Source of the DNA: Heterostelium multicystogenum
Lineage: Eukaryota > Evosea > Eumycetozoa > Acytosteliales > Acytosteliaceae
Reading direction: 5' to 3'
DNA length: 59,398 nt
NCBI GenBank assembly: GCA_003667245.1
Contig: RCNN01000584.1
Location: 1 to 59,398, forward strand
Part shown: in pieces, positions 20,441 through 30,365 of the stretch
Position numbering within the stretch: the first letter of the stretch is position 1
How the letters are laid out: every line of letters starts with the position of its first letter
Translations under genes and position numbers: made by a program
Notes under the pieces: model-generated
The model's database searches: none
What the model saw: the letters and a program-made list of their open reading frames with translations, nothing else
Told to the model about the DNA's origin: nothing

Positions 20441-21179
20441 TTACGCCCTCTCGCCACGGATCGAAACAGCCGGGAAGGGGTATTGCTCGTTGCGTTCAAC
20501 CCAATCCATGAAATCGGCGCGGGCGCCGGGGAAGCCGATCATGGTCCAGCCGACCATGCTTTGTTGCCACCGTGGACCGGGTCGCAAAAGAACCCTTCCT
20601 TGGTGTTTTGCAGCAACAGATTGAAGAAAATCTTCGGCGGGACGCTGTCGAACTGCGCGTCGCCGGCCTCCAGGCGCTGCAACAACTTTTCCTGGGTAGC
20701 GCTGTCTTGCTCGGCAAATAGCTTACCGTTCATCGCTTTCGACCAGGCATCCGTGGCAGCAATGCCAGGCGATAGATCTCCTTGGGCACCAATTTGCTCT
20801 GCCAGCCCATTTCAGGCGGCGCGTCGGCATTGAACGGGCCTTGCATGAACCACAGGGCACCCGCCGCGTACGGCGTGTTCATCTGACGGTCGATGTATTC
20901 CGGCGCACCGGCTTCCAGGGCGCCTGGGCCCTGGTCGTCCGCCGGGATCAGGCGCGCAACGGCCGCGTTGATAAAGGCCCATTCCTCGGCAGTGAAATAG
21001 CTCGGCTCATAGGCCTTGCTGCTGACGGGCGCCTTCTCCGGGCTGGCTTGAGCCGGTTCGGGAACCGCCATCAGCATCGAACCGCCCAGGCCCGTGCTGG
21101 CGACAGTGACCACGGGGATCAAGGTCAAGGATTTGCGTAAAAACTCACGCCGGGGGTTGTCTTGATCTTGATCAGACAT
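20441..21179 (-). CDS. Tat-exported small subunit (gluconate 2-dehydrogenase subunit 3 family; two frameshifts)
   Basis: About 246 residues. The N-terminus DNPRREFLRKSLTLIPVVTV carries a twin-arginine motif, so the small subunit is probably exported folded, carrying the signal-less flavoprotein with it. The core reads YFTAEEWAFINAAVARLIPA and the C-terminal part MVGWTMIGFPGARADFMDWV. Bases are missing near 20768 and 20567. It heads the operon, and its stop lies two bases before the flavoprotein start, which couples their translation. The family call is firm; the substrate follows the flavoprotein. Confidence 0.87.
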
Positions 21180-21463
21180 GGTGGCACCTCATCATGTGGT
21201 CACGGATTTATCAGCCGCTTCGAGGAACGACTTATAGTTTTGGCAGTAAATGGGATCCAAAGGACCCAAGGGGATAGAACACAGCAGCAATCAATAGTTA
21301 CAAAGGATAGCAGGCTAAGGATTGGGGAAAATCGTTTCAGCGCGAAAAAATCTGCCCGGAGCCGGCTTATTCACGATTCTTTGACGAGTACCTCACACGG
21401 CATTGACCCCCTGTAGGCGAATCTGGGCCCCATCAGCCCCTTCCCTATTCGGTTACATCGCGC

Positions 21464-22150
21464 ATGTTCAAGAATCAATTGCTGCCTGCCGTCAGCCTCG
21501 TGTTCATGGCGCTGTTCACCACCGCACCGTCCCAGGCCGAAGAGCTCACGCCCATTCGTTCGTTGGAATGGGCCCAGCCGGTGGGCAATCAATACAACCT
21601 GTATCAAATGACGCCCACGCTCTATCGCAGCGCGCTGCCGGATAGCGGTGCTGTTCCTGTATTGGAAAAGCTCAAGATCGGTACGGTGATCAACTTTCTG
21701 CCCGAGTCCGATGCCAAGTGGCTGAAATCACCCGGTATCAACCAGGTGCAATTGTCTTATCGCACCAACCATGTCGATGACGCCGATGTGCTCGCAGCGT
21801 TGCGTGCGATTCAGGATGCCGAAGCCAACGGCCCGGTGCTGATGCACTGCAAACACGGCTCCGACCGCACTGGCCTGGTGGCGGCGATGTATCGGGTGGT
21901 GATTCAGGGATGGAGCAAGGAAGATGCGCTGAACGAAATGACCTTGGGCGGCTTTGGCGCCAGTAGCGGCTTCAAGGACGGTGTTCGCTACATGATGAGG
22001 GCCGATGTCGACAAGTTACGCACCGCACTGGCCAACGGCGAATGCAGCACCAGCGCCTTTGCGCTGTGCTCGATGAAAAGCTGGCTGAATACCGCGGAAA
22101 ACGCCAAAGACCCGGCCGAGGAAAAAACCGCCTGGGTGGTCGCTCCCTGA
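21464..22150 (+). CDS. Exported dual-specificity/tyrosine phosphatase-like protein
   Basis: 228 residues with an N-terminal signal peptide ending near TTAPSQAEEL. The phosphatase loop HCKHGSDRTGLVAAMYR holds the CxxxxxR motif (CKHGSDR), with the catalytic Cys and phosphate-binding Arg. The general acid may lie in the preceding HVDDAD segment. It should act in the periplasm on an unknown phospho-substrate. The frame is intact. It is divergent from the dehydrogenase operon across 284 bases, where I see no feature that I can name. Confidence 0.8.
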   Translation: MFKNQLLPAVSLVFMALFTTAPSQAEELTPIRSLEWAQPVGNQYNLYQMTPTLYRSALPDSGAVPVLEKLKIGTVINFLPESDAKWLKSPGINQVQLSYRTNHVDDADVLAALRAIQDAEANGPVLMHCKHGSDRTGLVAAMYRVVIQGWSKEDALNEMTLGGFGASSGFKDGVRYMMRADVDKLRTALANGECSTSAFALCSMKSWLNTAENAKDPAEEKTAWVVAP

Positions 22151-22177
22151 GCCATCAACCCAGGGAGCGCTTCACGA

Positions 22178-22450
22178 TCAGTCTTTCTTCAGCTTCGGAT
22201 TAGGGAAGAACTGCACCGCTTGCACCTTGGGGTCCGGTGCTTTCAACGCCGACGTATTGACCCGCGTACCCAATTCCTTGGGCACTGACAGACCTTGTTC
22301 ATTCAGCGTGTCGGAATAGCCGCAAGCCACGCATTCGCGGTGCGGAACATCGTCCTCGCTCCACATCATCAACTTGTCCGGCTCGCTGCACGCCGGGCAG
22401 ACTGCCCCGGCGATAAAGCGTTTTTTGGTTTTCACAGGTGCTTCACTCAT
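22178..22450 (-). CDS. yheV: YheV family zinc-ribbon protein
   Basis: 90 residues with two cysteine pairs, AVCPACSEPDKL and RECVACGYSD, forming a small zinc ribbon. The start overlaps the prlC stop by four bases (ATGA), the usual prlC-yheV arrangement in gammaproteobacteria. Role unknown; the coupling suggests a link with the oligopeptidase. Intact. Confidence 0.88.
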   Translation of the reverse strand: MSEAPVKTKKRFIAGAVCPACSEPDKLMMWSEDDVPHRECVACGYSDTLNEQGLSVPKELGTRVNTSALKAPDPKVQAVQFFPNPKLKKD

Positions 22451-24498
22451 GCTGCCGCGTCCTCACTCAGGCCGCTGTGGCGCAAGAGTGCGTCAATCGA
22501 CGGCGCACGTCCGCGGAAATCGACGAACAGCACCATCGGTGCCTGGGAACCGCCACGGGCCAGGATCGCCTCGCGGAACGCCCGGCCAGTCTCGGCATTG
22601 AGCACGCCATCTTCTTCGAACTTGGAGAAGGCATCGGCCGACAGCACTTCCGCCCACTTGTAGCTGTAGTAACCCGCGGCGTAACCGCCAGCGAAGATAT
22701 GCGCGAAGCTGTTGGGGAAGCGGTTGTAGGCGGGCGGACGCATCACCGACACCTCATCACGCACGCCTTCCAGCACCTGCAGCACACTGCGGCCATCGCC
22801 GTGGGTAGCGTGCAGCTCGAAGTCGAACAGCGAGAACTCCAACTGGCGAACCATCATCAGGCCGGACTGGAAGTTCTTCGCCGCGAGCATTTTTTCCAGC
22901 AGGTCCTGTGGCAGCGGCTCACCGGTTTCATAGTGACCGGAAATCAGCGCCAGGCCTTCCGGCTCCCAGCACCAGTTTTCCATGAACTGGCTCGGCAACT
23001 CCACCGCATCCCAGGCCACGCCGTTGATGCCGGACACGCCGGCGTGCTCGACACGGGTCAACAGGTGGTGCAGGCCGTGGCCGAATTCGTGGAACAGCGT
23101 GGTCACTTCATTGTGGGTCAGCAGGGCAGGCTTGCCGCTGTCGGCCGGGGTGAAGTTGCACACCAGGTTGGCCACCGGGCTTTGCAGCACGCCATCAACC
23201 GTGCGGCGACGGTCACGGGCGCCGTCCATCCAGGCCCCCCACGCTTGTTGGCGCGGGCGTACAGGTCGAAAAAGAAGCGGCCCACGTGCTGGCCGTTTTC
23301 CTTGATTTCGAACAGGCGAACATCCGGGTGCCAGGTGTCGAAGCCTTTCTGCTCGGCGATCTCGATGCCATACAGGCGTTGCACGATGGCGAACAGGCCG
23401 CTGAGTACCTTATCGATCGGGAAGTAGGCGCGCAGGGCTTCCTGGGAAACGCTGTAACGCTGCTCACGCAGTTTTTTCGCCGTAGAAACCGCTGTCCCAG
23501 CTTTGCAGGTCCGCGCAGCCTTGTTCGGCGGCATAGGCCTTGAGCTGTTGCAGGTCCTGGGTGGCAAACGGCTTGCTGCGCTTGGCCAGGTCCCGCAGGA
23601 AGCTCAGCACCTGGTCGCTGGACTCGGCCATTTTGGTGGCCAGGCTCAGCTCGGAGAACGAGGCGAAGCCCAGCAGTTGCGCCAGCTCCTGACGCAGGTC
23701 GAGGATCTGTTCCATGACCGGGCCATTATCATTCTGACCGGCATTCGGGCCTTGGTCCGACGCGCGGGTGCAGTAGGCTGCGTAGATTTCTTCACGCAGG
23801 GCGCGGTCGTGGGCGTAGGTCATCACCGCGTAGTAGCTCGGGAATTCCAGGGTGATCAGCCAGCCGTCGAGGCCCTTGGCCTGGGCAGCCGCAGCCATTT
23901 GCGCCTTGGAGGAATCGGTCAGGCCGGCGAGGGTTGCTTCGTCAGTGACGTGCTTGGTCCAGGCCTGGGTGGCATCGAGCAATTGGTTGGAGAACTTGCT
24001 GCCCAGTTCGGAGAGCTTGCTCTGCACTTCGGCATAACGCTTTTGCTGCTCAGGCGGCAAATCGATACCCGACAGACGGAAGTCCCGCAGGGAGTGTTCC
24101 AGGATGGTTTTTTGCGCCACGTCGAAGCCGGCGGCTTCCGGGCTGTTGGCCAGGGCGTCGAAGGCCTGGAACAACTCGCGGTTCTGGCCCATCTCGGTGG
24201 AGTAGGCGCTCAGTGCCGGCAGGCACGCCTCGTAGGCTTCCCGCAGTTCGGCGCTGTTGCACACGGCATTCAGGTGGCTGACCGGGCTCCAGGCGGCACC
24301 CAGGCGGTCATTGAGTTCGTCCATGGCCAGGACCAGCCCGGCCCAGGTCGGATTTTTACCCTGGCTTTGCAGGATGCCTTCGATGGCGACGCGGTTGTCG
24401 GCGAGGATCTGTTCAATGGCCGGCTGCACGTGCTCGGCACGGATCGCCGAGAACGGCGGCAGGTCGTAGGACTGCAGAAGAGGGTTGTTCGCGCTCAC
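22447..24498 (-). CDS. prlC: Oligopeptidase A (M3 metallopeptidase; two frameshifts)
   Basis: About 683 residues, the normal family length, from the GTG at 24498 (VSANNPLLQSYDLPPFSAIR); AAGGTG is eight bases upstream. The zinc site is TTLFHEFGHGLHHLLT (HExxH), with the third ligand expected in the following GVAWDAVELPSQFMEN segment. Shifts lie near 23475 and 23238. It degrades oligopeptides, including cleaved signal peptides, in the cytoplasm. The yheV gene is coupled downstream. Confidence 0.93.
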
Positions 24499-24600
24499 GG
24501 TTGGCACCTTGGCTGAAGAAACATGTAAGAACAAAGATGGGGCCATCTTAATTACAATCAACGCCCACCGCAGCTATCAGCAGAAGAGAGAGAGCCTATC

Positions 24601-25143
24601 GTGACCCTTCGCACCTACCAGAATCACACGCCGGCCCTGGCCGCCGGGGCTTTCGTCGATGCATCGGCGGTGGTGATCGGCGACGTCGAAATCGGCACCG
24701 ACAGCTCGGTATGGCCGCTGACGGTGATTCGCGGCGACATGCACCGCATCCGCATCGGTGCGCGCACCAGCGTGCAGGACGGCTGCGTGCTGCACATTAC
24801 CCACGCAGGCCCCTTCAATCCTGATGGTTTCCCGCTGCTGATCGGCGACGAGGTGACCATTGCCCACAAGGTCATGCTGCATGGCTGCACGGTAGGCAGC
24901 CGGATCCTGATCGGCATGGGCAGCATTGTGATGGACGGCGCCGTGGTGGAAGACGAGGTGATCATCGGCGCCGGCAGCCTGGTGCCGCCGGGCAAGAAAC
25001 TTGAGAGCGGTTTTTTGTATGTTGGCAGCCCGGTTAAACAAATCCGCCCGCTGACTGACAAGGAACGGGCATTTTTCACCTACAGCGCCGCGAACTACGT
25101 AAAGCTCAAAGACCTGCACCTGGCCGAAGGCTTCGACCAATGA
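24601..25143 (+). CDS. Gamma-carbonic anhydrase family protein (YrdA-like)
   Basis: 180 residues from a GTG start. The left-handed beta-helix hexapeptide pattern runs through the whole chain (VVIGDVEIGTDSSVWPLTVI). Zinc-ligand histidines are seen in VLHITHAG and IAHKVMLHGC, and RGDMHRIRIG is a conserved family segment. Proteins of this group bind zinc but often show weak or no carbonic anhydrase activity. It is divergent from prlC and overlaps or abuts the following HAD gene, suggesting co-transcription. Confidence 0.88.
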   Translation: MTLRTYQNHTPALAAGAFVDASAVVIGDVEIGTDSSVWPLTVIRGDMHRIRIGARTSVQDGCVLHITHAGPFNPDGFPLLIGDEVTIAHKVMLHGCTVGSRILIGMGSIVMDGAVVEDEVIIGAGSLVPPGKKLESGFLYVGSPVKQIRPLTDKERAFFTYSAANYVKLKDLHLAEGFDQ

Positions 25144-25154
25144 CAAGGACACCC

Positions 25155-25808
25155 ATGCATTACCAGACCGTTTTGTTCGACCTCGATGGCACCCTCACCG
25201 ACCCGCGCGAAGGCATCACCCGCTCGATCCAGTACGCCCTCGCCAAACTGGGGATCGATGAGCCGGACCTGACCAAACTCGAGCACTTCATCGGCCCGCC
25301 GCTGCTGCAAGCGTTCATGCAGTTTTATGGTTTCGACGAAGCCAAGGCCTGGGAAGCGGTGAATTTCTACCGCGAGCGCTTCAAGGTCACCGGCTTATAC
25401 GAAAACCGCGTGTTCGACGGCGTGATGCCGCTGCTTGAGGAATTGAATGGCCAGGGCCGTCAGCTGTATGTAGCCACGTCCAAGCCTTGGGTATTTGCCC
25501 GGGAAATCGCCCGGCATTTTGATTTCGCCAAGCACTTCAAGGTGATCTACGGCAGCGAGCTGGACGGCACGCGCACCAACAAGGTCGAGTTGATCGCCCA
25601 CCTGATGGCGCAAGAAAGCCTGGACCCGGCCAGCACCTTGATGATTGGCGACCGCAAGCACGACCTGATCGGGGCCCGCAGCAATGGGCTGGATTCGGCG
25701 GCGGTGGGTTATGGGTTTGGCAGCCGTGAAGAGCTGAGTGCCGAGGCGCCGACCTGGCATTTCGAAACGTTGGCCGAGATGCATCAGGCGTTTTTGCAAC
25801 GGCCTTGA
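25155..25808 (+). CDS. HAD-family phosphatase (phosphoglycolate phosphatase-like)
   Basis: 217 residues. The start at 25155 has AAGGA five bases upstream. HAD motif I is FDLDGTLTDP, motif II VATSKP, and motif III/IV MIGDRKHDLIGARSNG, with a cap domain between (IGPPLLQAFMQFYGFDEAKA). The family hydrolyses small phosphate esters; its closest named relatives are phosphoglycolate phosphatases or 5'-nucleotidases. The true substrate cannot be read from the sequence. It follows the YrdA-like gene by 11 bases. Intact. Confidence 0.85.
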   Translation: MHYQTVLFDLDGTLTDPREGITRSIQYALAKLGIDEPDLTKLEHFIGPPLLQAFMQFYGFDEAKAWEAVNFYRERFKVTGLYENRVFDGVMPLLEELNGQGRQLYVATSKPWVFAREIARHFDFAKHFKVIYGSELDGTRTNKVELIAHLMAQESLDPASTLMIGDRKHDLIGARSNGLDSAAVGYGFGSREELSAEAPTWHFETLAEMHQAFLQRP

Positions 25809-25811
25809 ATG

Positions 25812-25900
25812 CGATATCGCAGGCAAGCCAGCTCCCACATTTGATCACGGTCGGCCAAGACAACTCAGTCAAATGTGGGAGCCGGGCTTGCTCGCGATGA
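25812..25900. repeat. REP pair in reversed orientation
   Basis: Left unit GCAAGCCAGCTCCCACATTT and right unit AAATGTGGGAGCCGGGCTTG. The CCCACA ends face inward here, whereas they face outward in most copies of the window. It lies between the convergent genes for the HAD phosphatase and the lipoprotein peptidase. Confidence 0.8.
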
Positions 25901-25904
25901 GGCC

Positions 25905-26960
25905 CTACCGGCCAACCACTTGCCCGGATCCCTCCAACGCCCTCAGGGCCGCCTTGCGCTGTTCCACCGGCAACCCGCCCAGCTTCTCCACCGCCGCAAA
26001 GAACTTCGGCCAATCCCCGCCTTCCTGCCGGAACAACGCGACGAACGCCGGCACCCACTGGTCATACAGCCCAAACGGCAGCAACCTTGCGTTGTTCATC
26101 GGCAGGTTGACCCAGGCGTCATAACGCTTGTCGCCACCCCACTGGCTATCGCGCATGTGCCGGTAGTCACTGCGCAGGCGCTCGAATTCAGCGGCCTTGG
26201 CCTGGCGCATGGCATCTGCCGTCAGCGGCTGCGCATACAACTGCTCCAGGCGTTTGCGGGTATCGAGCACCAGCCGGGTGAACTGGTCGCGCTGTTTCAG
26301 CGCTGACTCGCTGGCAGGCGGCAAGCCTTGGGCGGCGCGCCATTGCCGGGTACCTTCCTGCTCGACGAAGGTGGCGTACGACTCGTTGAACTCGGTGTCG
26401 TCCTTCACATAAAACCGCTGGTGCGCCAGCTCATGAAAAATCAGCGTGGCCAGGCGCTCGTCCCCCCAGCTCATCATCGAACTCATGATCGGGTCGTTGA
26501 ACCAGCCGAGGGTGGAATAGGCCTCCACGCCGCCAATCGACACATCCATCCCTTGCTGCTTCAACAACGCCGCCTGGCCGCGTGCGGCGCCCTGGTTGTA
26601 GTAGCCGCGATAGGCCACGCAACCGGCAATCGGGAAGCAGTGGGTTTGCGGCGACAGGGAAAATTCAGGCGTGGCGAACACGTTCCAGACCACGTAAGGA
26701 CGGCCGATATCGGCATACAGCCGGTAGCTCTGGTTATCCGGCAGGTGCAGGTGTTCGCTGGCGAAGGTGCGGGCTTTCTGCGACTGCGCCAAGTGCTCGC
26801 GCAGCACCTGTGGCCGGGACGGGTCGGCGACGACCGCGGAGACCGGCTCCCGGGCACGCAGCAATTGCCATTGGCCGTCTGCCAGTTGGCTGTAATAACT
26901 GACGCTGGAACAGCCGCTGAGCAACAGCAGCATCAAGCCGGGAAGCAAACGCCTGACCAT
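25905..26960 (-). CDS. Putative zinc aminopeptidase lipoprotein (COG4324-like)
   Basis: 351 residues from the ATG at 26960 (GAGAGG five bases upstream). The lipobox LLLLSGCSSVSYY marks a lipoprotein. The zinc motif is LATLIFHELAHQRFYVKDDT (HExxH), followed by FNESYATFVEQEG, which supplies a probable third ligand Glu. The whole chain resembles the predicted aminopeptidase family COG4324. Activity in this family is largely predicted. Intact, and convergent with the HAD gene. Confidence 0.82.
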   Translation of the reverse strand: MVRRLLPGLMLLLLSGCSSVSYYSQLADGQWQLLRAREPVSAVVADPSRPQVLREHLAQSQKARTFASEHLHLPDNQSYRLYADIGRPYVVWNVFATPEFSLSPQTHCFPIAGCVAYRGYYNQGAARGQAALLKQQGMDVSIGGVEAYSTLGWFNDPIMSSMMSWGDERLATLIFHELAHQRFYVKDDTEFNESYATFVEQEGTRQWRAAQGLPPASESALKQRDQFTRLVLDTRKRLEQLYAQPLTADAMRQAKAAEFERLRSDYRHMRDSQWGGDKRYDAWVNLPMNNARLLPFGLYDQWVPAFVALFRQEGGDWPKFFAAVEKLGGLPVEQRKAALRALEGSGQVVGR

Positions 26961-27102
26961 TAAAACCTCTCGCCGGTAACCATCCCGCCAGACTATCTCG
27001 CCTGTGGGGAATTTTTCCATGGCGTGGCGTGTTTATACTCATAGGGAGCGTGCTGCCGAACGCAGCCGTTCAAAAAACCATTCCTACAGTTGAGTGCTTA
27101 AC

Positions 27103-27525
27103 ATGCGTCAGCTACTGCTTCCCGTCGCCGCGATTTTTCTCAGTGCCTGTGCGTCGACGCCACTACCGCTGGTTGATCCACACCAGGCCTGGGTCGACTT
27201 CGCTACCCCGACACCCGGCGCCAAGCTGGTAATGGCGCAACGCCTGGACGGGAAAAACCTGAACGACGGGCGCTTCTTCCAGGTGCCGCCTGGCAGCCAT
27301 GAGCTGATGGTACGTTTTGATTTCGAGGTGCCTACCGGCGGCAGTTTCGGCGGGTTTGGCCAAACCACTGACCGTACCTGCTTCATGACCCTGCAATACG
27401 ACCGTTTCGAGGCGGGCCAGCGCTATCGCCTGGAAGGGCGCTCACTGGGCTACAACCCGAATATCCGGCTGTACAACAAAGCGGGTCAATTGCTGGCCGA
27501 AGAACGTAGCGTCAACTGCATCTGA
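27103..27525 (+). CDS. Small conserved lipoprotein, function unknown
   Basis: 140 residues with lipobox AIFLSACASTPLPL. The mature part is rich in beta-type sequence (GSHELMVRFDFEVPTGGSFG, YRLEGRSLGYNPNIRLYN) and holds two cysteines that could pair (RTCFMTL and the C-terminal NCI). I recognise no characterised homologue. The stop TGA abuts the stop of the convergent DUF1161 gene, with the two stops forming TGATCA. Confidence 0.7.
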   Translation: MRQLLLPVAAIFLSACASTPLPLVDPHQAWVDFATPTPGAKLVMAQRLDGKNLNDGRFFQVPPGSHELMVRFDFEVPTGGSFGGFGQTTDRTCFMTLQYDRFEAGQRYRLEGRSLGYNPNIRLYNKAGQLLAEERSVNCI

Positions 27526-27765
27526 TCAGTCGTTGTTCTTCTGGTAGACGATGGCTTTGGTGCCATTCTCACAGCTGCCGACAACCATGGCGCTGTCGTG
27601 CTTGTCAGCTTCTTCCTTGGTGACGATTTCGAGGGTGTAGGACGGAACGGCATTCGCCTGGATTTTGACCTCGATCTCCTTCCTGAGCTCTTCACAATCT
27701 TTTGGCGCCGCCAGCGCCGACGTGGCCAGTGCACAGCAGATAACCGCCAAGGCAATACGTTTCAT
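27526..27765 (-). CDS. DUF1161 family periplasmic protein, copy 1
   Basis: 79 residues with signal peptide MKRIALAVICCALATSALAA. The mature form carries two cysteines, in KDCEELRKEIEVKIQ and VVGSCENGTKAIVY, likely a disulfide. A second copy lies at 29649-29876. Function unknown. It converges with the lipoprotein gene with no spacer. Confidence 0.85.
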   Translation of the reverse strand: MKRIALAVICCALATSALAAPKDCEELRKEIEVKIQANAVPSYTLEIVTKEEADKHDSAMVVGSCENGTKAIVYQKNND

Positions 27766-27878
27766 GTGTGAAGCTCCCTGAATGCACGCGCACGGGTGTG
27801 CGCTGAGTCTGCAATCGGCTATTCGACCACATTTGCACCTGCAGGGGCGAGCAAGCTCACCCCTGCAAGGGGGTTGCA

Positions 27879-28310
27879 TCAACTAACCAGGGTGCCATCC
27901 AGGGTAATGGTTGCATTCAGTACCTTGGACACGGGGCATCCTTCCTTGGCCTTTTTGCTCAGCTCATCGAACTGCGCCTGGCTGGCGCCCGGGATCTTTG
28001 CCTTGAGGGTCAGGTGCACGGCAGTAATCGCAAAGCCACCGTCCACTTGGTCCAGGGTCACTTCGGCCTGGGTGTCGATGCTGTCGGCCTTGAGCCCGGC
28101 ATCGCCGAGAATCATGGAAAACGCCATGGAGAAACAACCGGCATGGGCTGCGCCGATCAGTTCTTCAGGGTTGGTGCCCTTGCCACCTTCGAAACGGGCC
28201 TTGAAGCCGTAAGGCGCTTCACGCAGAACGCCGGTTTCGGTGGAAATGGAACCCAGGCCAGTCTTCAGGTCGCCTTCCCAATGCGCGGATGCTTTTTTAA
28301 CAATACTCAT
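27879..28310 (-). CDS. osmC: OsmC family peroxiredoxin
   Basis: 143 residues. The two redox cysteines are in IGAAHAGCFSMAFSMIL and AKEGCPVSKVLNATITLD, as expected for OsmC, which reduces organic hydroperoxides. The start is MSIVKKASAHWEGDLKTGLG. It is often under stress or stationary-phase control; no clear promoter boxes are assigned here. Intact single gene. Confidence 0.93.
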   Translation of the reverse strand: MSIVKKASAHWEGDLKTGLGSISTETGVLREAPYGFKARFEGGKGTNPEELIGAAHAGCFSMAFSMILGDAGLKADSIDTQAEVTLDQVDGGFAITAVHLTLKAKIPGASQAQFDELSKKAKEGCPVSKVLNATITLDGTLVS

Positions 28311-28527
28311 AGCGGTCTCCTCGAACGGTGGTTTTGCGTCAGTAAGGGTTCTGAGGATAGACGCCACGGCAAAGTTCATCTTGTCGGAGAAACCTACCGA
28401 TTAAGTAGGAAATTTCACCATCGCTATTGAATCTCGGGTATATGCCCTCATTGCATAGGACATGCACATGAAGCGGCAGGTTTTGGTTCGTCTAAGAAGC
28501 CTGCGCCCCCATTGGAGAAGCAGGCTT

Positions 28528-29530
28528 ATGAAATCGCTGTCCGACGTAAAGTTCTCGACCCTCGACCTCGTGCCCGTGCGTGCCAACGGCAGCCCGGCGC
28601 AGTCGCTGCGCAATTCCCTGGACCTGGCCCAGCACGTGGAAAAATTCGGCTACAACCGTTTCTGGGTCGCCGAACACCACAATATGGACGGCATCGCCAG
28701 CTCGGCGACCTCGGTATTGCTGGGTTACCTGGCCGGTGGCACCTCGACGATCCGTGTCGGTTCCGGTGGCGTGATGCTGCCCAACCACGCACCGTTGGTG
28801 ATCGCCGAGCAGTTCGGCACCCTGGAAAGCCTGTACCCGGGCCGCATCGACCTGGGCCTTGGCCGCGCACCGGGTTCCGACCAGATGACCGCCCGCGCGC
28901 TGCGCCGTGAACGCTCCGGCAGCGCCGATGATTTCCCGGAAGACGTGGCAGAACTGATGGCCTACCTTGGCCCGCGCACCCCGGACCAGCGCGTGATCGC
29001 CGTACCCGGCACGGGCACCAATGTGCCTGTGTGGCTGCTGGGCTCCAGCCTGTTCAGTGCGCAGCTGGCAGGCGAGCGCGGTTTGCCTTACGCCTTTGCC
29101 TCACATTTCGCACCGCGCCTGATGCATGAAGCGATTCGCGTCTATCGCAACCACTTCAAGCCTTCGGCCGTGCTGGACAAGCCCTATGTGATGCTCGGCA
29201 TCCCGCTGGTGGCCGCCGACACCGATGAGCAAGCCGACTACCTGGCCACCTCGGTGTACCAGCGAATTCTCGCTTTGATGCGTGGGCAAAGCCTGGTGCA
29301 GCGCCCGCCGGTCAAGACCATGGACGGCCTGTGGCTGCCCCATGAGAAAGACGCTGTAGGCAGTTTCCTCGGCCTGGCCATGGTGGGCAGCCCGCAGAAG
29401 AATCCGCGCCAAGCTGGAGGTGCTGGTTGAGCAGACCGGCGCTGATGAGCTGATCTTTACCTGTGACCTGTACGAACATGCCGACCGGATTCATTCCTAC
29501 GAGCTGCTGGCGCAGGTCATGAAGGGCTGA
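28528..29530 (+). CDS. Luciferase-like (LLM class) flavin monooxygenase (one frameshift)
   Basis: About 334 residues from the ATG at 28528, with GGAG upstream; an in-frame start at 28462 exists but is unlikely. Family features: [47 protein letters not shown], and [20 protein letters not shown]. An extra A near 29404 cuts off the last 42 residues ([19 protein letters not shown]). It matches the group often named YhbW/MsnO8-like, which uses reduced flavin to oxidise an unknown substrate. Confidence 0.87.
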
Positions 29531-29540
29531 ATCCAGGAGT

Positions 29541-29595
29541 GAGGCGGGACGCAGAGCATCCCAGGCTTCATTCCCACGCGGAGCGAGGTATCGCA
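29541..29595. repeat. Degenerate copy of the GCGTGGGAACGATC repeat family
   Basis: GGGACGCAGAGCATCCC and TTCCCACGCGGAGCGAGG resemble the units at 3280-3332 with several changes. It lies directly after the monooxygenase gene and before a terminator. Confidence 0.55.
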
Positions 29596-29600
29596 GGCAT

Positions 29601-29631
29601 AAAAAAACCGACGCACTTGCGTCGGTTTTTT
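29601..29631. terminator. Bidirectional rho-independent terminator
   Basis: ACCGACGC-ACTT-GCGTCGGT forms a GC-rich stem flanked by seven A on the left and six T on the right, so it can end transcription in both directions. It lies between the convergent monooxygenase and DUF1161 copy 2 genes. Confidence 0.9.
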
Positions 29632-29648
29632 ACGTCTGCAACACGGGA

Positions 29649-29876
29649 TCACCCGCGCTTGTAGGCGATTTCCTTGGTACCGGCTTCACAGCTGCCGACA
29701 ACCGTGTGGTCACTAGGTGCAGCACCTTTGTCCACGATTTCCAGGGAGTAGCCCGAAGCGCCTTTAGCGTCGATTTTCGCCGCAATCTCGCTTTTCAGCT
29801 CTTCACAAGGCTTGCCCGCCGCCAGGGCCGTGCCCGCAATGCTCAACAAACCTACCGCCAACAAAAAGTTCTTCAT
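29649..29876 (-). CDS. DUF1161 family periplasmic protein, copy 2
   Basis: 75 residues with signal peptide MKNFLLAVGLLSIAGTALAA. The mature part is close to copy 1 (KPCEELKSEIAAKIDAKGAS, VVGSCEAGTKEIAY) with the same two cysteines. The pair flanks the osmC and monooxygenase genes. Function unknown. Intact. Confidence 0.85.
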   Translation of the reverse strand: MKNFLLAVGLLSIAGTALAAGKPCEELKSEIAAKIDAKGASGYSLEIVDKGAAPSDHTVVGSCEAGTKEIAYKRG

Positions 29877-29993
29877 CCGTCACTTCCTTGGGTTGATCGA
29901 AAGGAAGCACGCCGACGCTCGTCACGTCGACGTGCCTAAAGGTTGTAGCGGAGTTTATGGCAATCGGCCAGCGCGCAAGTTCAACCGGCTCAA

Positions 29994-30209
29994 TCAACTA
30001 CTGGCAATTCGGAACCCCACCTTGAGGGTGACCTGGAAATGCGCAGCCTTGCCGTCCTTGATGTGGCCACGGGTTTCGGTCACTTCAAACCACTCCAAGT
30101 GCTTGATGCTCTTGCTGGCTTCAGCCAGGGCATTGTTGATGGCCTCCTCGATGCTGGTCGCGGAAGAGCCCACCAGTTCGACTTTCTTGTAGGTGTGATG
30201 ATCACTCAT
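29994..30209 (-). CDS. Dodecin family flavin-binding protein
   Basis: 71 residues, the family length. [20 protein letters not shown] is the helix and [14 protein letters not shown] contains the conserved Trp that stacks on the flavin. Dodecins form 12-subunit shells that store or buffer flavins in the cytoplasm. GGAGAA sits upstream of the ATG. Intact single gene. Confidence 0.93.
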   Translation of the reverse strand: MSDHHTYKKVELVGSSATSIEEAINNALAEASKSIKHLEWFEVTETRGHIKDGKAAHFQVTLKVGFRIASS

Positions 30210-30365
30210 AAGTTTTTCTCCTGGGGTCGTTAATCAAGACTAGCAGTGAATTCTCGTACTGCTTCTGGCGGCTATTGCGATGTGAAAGTTCAGATTTACT
30301 GCACTTTCTGAAACCGCCGCAGTCGGAAACAACACACGCCACTCAATCACTCCAGGAGAGCCCAC

